Part shown: one piece after another, positions 59,875-64,000 of the stretch | Numbering within the stretch: the first letter of the stretch is position 1 | Layout: each line of letters opens with the position of its first letter | Source: Rosa chinensis | Lineage: Eukaryota > Streptophyta > Magnoliopsida > Rosales > Rosaceae | DNA: 64,000 nt | Reading direction: 5' to 3' | Assembly (NCBI RefSeq): GCF_002994745.2 | Contig: NC_037094.1 | Location: 25,397,001-25,461,000 of the forward strand | Program-made: the position numbers and the translations under genes | Notes under the pieces: model-generated | Seen by the model: the letters and a program-made list of their open reading frames with translations, nothing else | Told to the model about the DNA's origin: nothing | Databases searched by the model: none

Positions 59875-61806
59875 ATGAATAGCCAAGAGGTTGAACTGCA
59901 ACCCAGAGGTTAGTCCCTTTATATCAATAGCATGCATCATGTTTAGCCTAGCTTATTGAGTACCAAGTAAATAATCAAGGAAAATGTTCAGTTCACTAAT
60001 TTTTTTTGGCAATCGCTCGGTTCGCACATTAATTTGTTTACCAAATAATATGTCATGACACCAAACACAAATTTAGGGGGTAAAAATTTGGAGAATCCAA
60101 TAAAATTATTTGAAAATAGTTTCTGAACATCAACTTTTATGTACATGTGTGCTGGTACCGGCCAGTTGGAGAGGAAAGATCACACATTGGAAAAGTGACA
60201 AATAAAATATAACTTATAAGTGGGTGGATCTCACCTAATTGTACCGAGGCCTTTTGTGATTAAAACCCAACACCTATCGGGTGGTTAAGTTGAGACAATA
60301 TTGGTACAATGGTGGGCCACGGGCCACGGGCCATGGTTGTCGCTGTTTAACATGGTATCAGAGCGGGTCTCTCTCTAATTGCGTCTCCAATTGTCATGGG
60401 CCCGAATTTGGGTTCCTTATATTGCCATCGGAAAATTCCGACTGGATTGTTACCAAGTGTCCGATGTGGGCCTTGGATTGTTATATTGGCCAAGTCTCCA
60501 ATATGAGACTTGTGTCCCAATTTCCACATTGTTAATTAATTTCACGTGCTAACCTAGAGTTAGGTTGCACGTGAGGGGGCGTGTTGGAGAGGAAAGATCC
60601 CACATTGGAAAAGTGACAAATAAAATATAACCTATAAGTGGGTGGATCTCACCCAATTGTACCGAGGCCTTTTGTGATTAAAACCCAACACCTATCAGGT
60701 GGTTAAGTTGGGACAATATTGGTACAATGGTGGGCCACGGGCCACGTTTGTCGCTGTTTAACACAAACTCCGGCCTAAACTCTTCTGGTAACCGACTGGA
60801 ATCAACTAATTACAAGTGGTGGCTTCGTGTGACCATCTATACCGTCTTTCTTCTCACCAACCAACCAGTTCTTCTTCCTCTCCTTTGTTTCTTTTCATCA
60901 ACAACCACATTGACTACAAACTCTATTGGTAGTACTACTTCATCATCTGCTTCCAAACTACCAAAACTCACAACAATGGTATTCCTCTACATTGCCCTTG
61001 GCTTGCTTTTGACGGCAGACAACATGATGTACTCTTACGGGCTTCTCTTTCTCCCCGTCTCTACTTACTCTTTACTATGTGCAACCTAATTGGCCTTCAA
61101 TGCGTTGTTCTCTTTCTTTCTGAACTCTAAAAAATTTACTCCTTTTATACTCAACTCTCTTGTCCTTGTCACTATGTCTGCCTCCGTTCTCGCCATCAAT
61201 TCTGACTCCGAAAACACTACCGATCACATCTCTAAAGGTAAGTATGTGATCGGTTTCTTGTGTACCCTCGGCACCTCCGCGACTTACTCATTGTACCTTT
61301 CCCTTGTGCAACTTTCATTCCAGAAGGTGATAAAAAGAGAGACATTTTCTACTGTCTTGGATATGCAATTATACCCATCGTTTGTTGCGACATGTGGTTG
61401 TGTGGTAGGGCTTTTTGCAAGTGGGGAATGCAAAGGCTAGGTTTGGAAAGTGAGATGAAGGAATATAAAGAAGGAAAAGTCTCTTATATAATGACCCTGC
61501 TCTAGACTGCTGTGTCATGGCAAATTTGTTCAGTGGGTTTGGTGGGGTTGATTTTTGAAGTGTCTTCTCTCTTCTCCAACGTCTGCCACTAGTTTCCATT
61601 CTTGCTGTTATCACTTTCCTTGATAAAATGGATGCAATGAAGGTGATAGCAATGCTTTTGGCGATCTGGGGCTTTCTTTCCTACATATATCAACATTACC
61701 TAGATGACTTAAAATCCAAGGAAAACAGAATGGCAATCAAATTTCTAGGATTGCCTGAGAGAATTCAGAAATTAATTTCCAAGATGATATTTGAAATTAA
61801 CTTATA
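59875..61806 (+). pseudogene. purine permease (PUP)-family pseudogene
   Basis: A short first exon (59875-59908: MNSQEVELQPR, then GTTAGT) is typical of PUP genes. The second exon is readable from about 60770: YKWWLRVTIYTVFLLTNQPV, directly followed by LLPLLCFF. The intervening segment of about 30 residues (usually GRLYYDKGG...) is missing. Further blocks: YSYGLLFLPVSTYSLLCAT, LAFNALFSFFLNSKKFTPF, GFLCTLGTSATYSLYLSLVQ, YKEGKVSYIMTLL, KVIAMLLAIWGFLSYIYQHY. Damage: TAA at 61087-61089 where Gln is expected, a frameshift near 61435, TAG at 61503, and another shift near 61600. PUPs are ten-helix importers of purines and cytokinins; this copy cannot make one. A TRIM lies between the exons. Confidence 0.88.
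60164..60763 (+). mobile_element. TRIM (terminal-repeat retrotransposon in miniature), 600 bp
   Basis: Two LTRs (60164-60352 and 60582-60763) of about 185 bp share TTGGAGAGGAAAGATC.CACA through TCGCTGTTTAACA with few differences. The primer site TGGTATCAGAGC (initiator Met tRNA type) starts right after the left LTR at 60353. A polypurine tract TGAGGGGGCG ends at 60581. No coding capacity, so it depends on other elements. The first bases of the left LTR read AG instead of TG, and no clean target duplication was found. Confidence 0.9.
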
Positions 61807-62318
61807 GCATACTAAGTCGTTTTATGGCTTTAAGGACTTGTGGGTTCTGGTTATACGAAGAGATACATTTTATACTTGTTCGGTCACTGATTTCGTCTTG
61901 GCTGGCTGACAGAGAGCGACTACTCATCCTTTTGGTCTGCATCGAACGACGTGGGTGCCGGTGCCGGTGGTTGACGACGGCGGGTGTCCAGGCGGGTCTG
62001 GCAGGGGTCATGGTTAGAGGGTGTGAGATCCAGCACCGTGTTGGGCCTCCGCTTGCTTTGTTTTGGGCCCAGTCTATTTAATTTTTGTTTTTGTTTTTTT
62101 GTTTGGTTTTTTTTTTTTTTTTTTAACTCTAGCATAGGTTAACTCTTTTAGCATTGTTTTGTAAGGTGCCCTGTCTGCGTAGGGTGATCTTAAGGTTCAA
62201 TGAATAATATTAGGGTAAGTTCTTGGTTTCCTTTCGGTCCTCATCCTAGTATGTAGTGTTAGGTTATTGGTTACGCTGGTCTTAATTTTAGGATAATGTT
62301 GCAAGTTAGGTTTCCTTA
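61807..62318. other. intergenic with T-rich run
   Basis: No credible gene. Holds a GC-rich stretch (CGGTGCCGGTGGTTGACGAC), a run of about 22 T at 62105-62124, and GGTTCAATGAATAATATT, which resembles LINE 3' ends, but no target repeat was found. Confidence 0.4.
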
Positions 62319-62430
62319 GATATCTTCTTTCATTTGGTTTTTGACATGTGACTTCCTAAGGATGGCTCAATCTAGATATCTTGTTTAATTTGGTTTTAGC
62401 CATATGACTCCCTAAGGATGGCTCAATCTT
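62319..62430 (+). repeat. 56-bp tandem duplication
   Basis: GATATCTT.TTT.ATTTGGTTTT.. then CTAAGGATGGCTCAATCT occurs twice in tandem (62319-62374, 62375-62430) with a few substitutions. Confidence 0.85.
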
Positions 62431-62467
62431 GTTGTAGCCCTACTTTTGGGTGAGTTATTTTATGGGA

Positions 62468-62600
62468 AAATTACTGGTCCCCTCCCTATACTTTGGGTGC
62501 GTCGACAGTTCAGTCCCTGACATCTTAATTTTAACAAATAACTCCCCAAACATTCAAATCTTACACAATTTTGGTCAAAAATGACCATTTTACCCCTCAC
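62468..62600. mobile_element. possible MITE end fragment
   Basis: AAATTACTGGTCCCCTCCC, TCAGTCCCTGACATC, ATTTTACCCCTCA resemble the 'CCCCTCA'-type ends of the fold-back elements at 39535 and 58892, but no inverted partner is present in the window. Confidence 0.35.
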
Positions 62601-62609
62601 TTCCTCTTC

Positions 62610-62618
62610 TTTTTTTCC

Positions 62619-62657
<39 letters not shown>

Positions 62658-62660
62658 GCT
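62610..62660. repeat. (CT)n microsatellite
   Basis: TTCCCTCTCTCTCTCGCTCT followed by a long CT run. A separate (GA)n run is at 62820-62838. Confidence 0.85.
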
Positions 62661-62819
62661 TGTATATAATCATAATTGGAAATTATGGAAACTCATTTAA
62701 ATAAAAACAAACTATTGCGGTGCAATCCTAGCCGTTGATCTATCCACCGCTTCATTCTGGCCCTTAATTACAATATAAGTTGGGGTATTTATATTCCTTG
62801 ATCAGTTCTAGAAAACACG

Positions 62820-64000
62820 AGAGAGAGAGAGAGAGAGCTGGGAGCTCTGACCCGGACTCCACCGTGACCTGAGAAGGAAACCTAACCAGGGGGACGCCGT
62901 CCGGCCACCCCACTACTGTGCGCGGCCACCAGCAGCTTCATCTCGGTGTCATCTACGTCCCTGTGGTCCCAGATTATACATGCAGCTACTGGGAACGGAG
63001 AATCGAAGATCCAAAGCTTGAAGAATCTCCGGCGAGTTTCAACGAATTCCGGCGACTCCAGCCACCGTTTGGGGTGTATTTGGTATGGAAATTCATCCCC
63101 TCGTCATGCTCTACATGTTTATGTAATTAGTTTTCAATTGGATCATGTTTTGACAACTTCATTTCTGGGTTCATCTCGGTTCTGCCGTGTTCTTACGCCG
63201 GCGACTTTCCCTGCATTCTGGGCTCTGTTTCTTGCTCGGCTACAATCAAAGATCAACCCTAGAGAAGCTTGTTGAGCGGCTACCATGGAAATCAACAGTT
63301 CACCATAATTCCAGTTTCGGCAGTGAACTCGGGAAGCTGAGTTTGGGTGATTGAAGTTGATTTTCAATTTTCCTAGGTAAAACCCCGACCTTGAATCAAA
63401 GTTTGGTACTTGGTGACAATCGGATGTTAGTCCCTGAAAGTTGAAGATTTGGGTTGGCTGTCTGGTATGGGTTGCATGTTCAGAATGAGAGTGTGTTGAT
63501 GAATTTGCTACTGGTATCAAAATTTTGGATTGGGGTTGATTGCTTTGTTGTATGCTTACTGTGAAATGGTTGACATGTGATGTAGGGGTTAATTGAATTA
63601 TGTTGTTAGGTCGGAATGCCGGATTTTGGTGTCGTTGGAAAGGATTGTGGAGAATTGGGTCGTGCAGCGCGATTTCACGACAGGCCTGGAATTCGAAGAC
63701 GACACTCAAATATCTCCGTTCAAGAATTTTCTCTATCCTTTGTCAAAGGAAGTGATGAGAAACCCATTGGTGCTCTAGTCATCGCAGACGTACGAGCGAT
63801 CAGCCATTTGGTACTAGTTTGACCGGTGTTTGGACGACGGCTGAGAACTGACTTGTCTGGTCACTGATCAAGTGCTTCAGTCAATGTAGTTGAAACCAAA
63901 CATTGGACTAGCCGGAGCCATTGAGGAGTGGGTGAATAGGAAGTCGAGATTCTGGTCAAAATTAGGGTTCAAAAGCTCAGTGAAGAGCCTTTGATGGTGG
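62820..64000. other. unclassified GC-richer region at the window end
   Basis: Starts with (GA)n and contains CCGGCGAGTTTCAACGAATT, CCGGCGACTCC and GCGGCCACCAGCAGC motifs and no ORF with recognisable protein similarity on either strand. The style (GA/CT tract followed by Cys/Pro-poor CCGGCG-rich leader) recalls the leaders of the large LTRs in this window, so it might be the start of another LTR or the 5' UTR of a gene lying beyond the window. Not decided. Confidence 0.3.

Overview
This is a window of plant nuclear DNA, almost certainly from a eudicot. It shows multi-exon genes with GT/AG introns, a plant RABH1-type Rab6 GTPase, a GLUTAMINE DUMPER protein, a CYP76-type cytochrome P450 and a nuclear tRNA-Glu. 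Most of the sequence is plant Ty1/copia and Ty3/gypsy retrotransposons, solo LTRs, TRIMs and MITEs. A Rosaceae-like genome is only a guess from the general look of the repeats.

Layout. 1-6234: 3' part of a copia retrotransposon with its 3' LTR, split by a 2.69 kb solo LTR (1829-4515). 6981-7939: element with long terminal inverted repeats. 9177-14313: intact six-exon RABH1/Rab6 gene. 15327-15398: tRNA-Glu(TTC). 15505-32063: a dispersed repeat (copy A) that has received a nested stack of elements. A hAT-like element (15846-29676) sits in it. That element holds a copia retrotransposon (16639-26566), itself split by a non-autonomous gypsy element (19564-23884), and also a 2.82 kb solo LTR (26823-29639). 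Further right, copy A carries a MITE inside a MITE (30867-31903). 33392-35241: intact two-exon CYP76-like P450 gene on the minus strand. 36459-39206: copy B of the dispersed repeat, with its own MITE and a 1.1 kb poly-A retroposon. 39535-40703: Mutator-like element. 42947-43378: GLUTAMINE DUMPER gene between two direct copies of a TIR element. 44644-58647: a 14 kb Tat-lineage gypsy retrotransposon with gag, protease, RT, RNase H, second RNase H, integrase, an antisense extra ORF and a 61-bp tandem array; it is interrupted by a third large solo LTR (48616-51397). 58892-59388: fold-back element. 59875-61806: purine permease pseudogene carrying a TRIM. 62431-64000: unclassified GC-rich sequence.

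The likely working host genes are RABH1 (Golgi trafficking), tRNA-Glu, the P450 and GDU (amino-acid export control). They are unrelated in function and simply sit between transposon blocks. Insertion order can be read from target-site duplications (TSDs), seen as 5-bp repeats at most LTR elements. Almost every transposon open frame is broken. Many of the breaks are TAG codons where glutamine is expected, as methylcytosine decay at CAG sites would produce. All calls come from reading the sequence by eye; no database search was possible.
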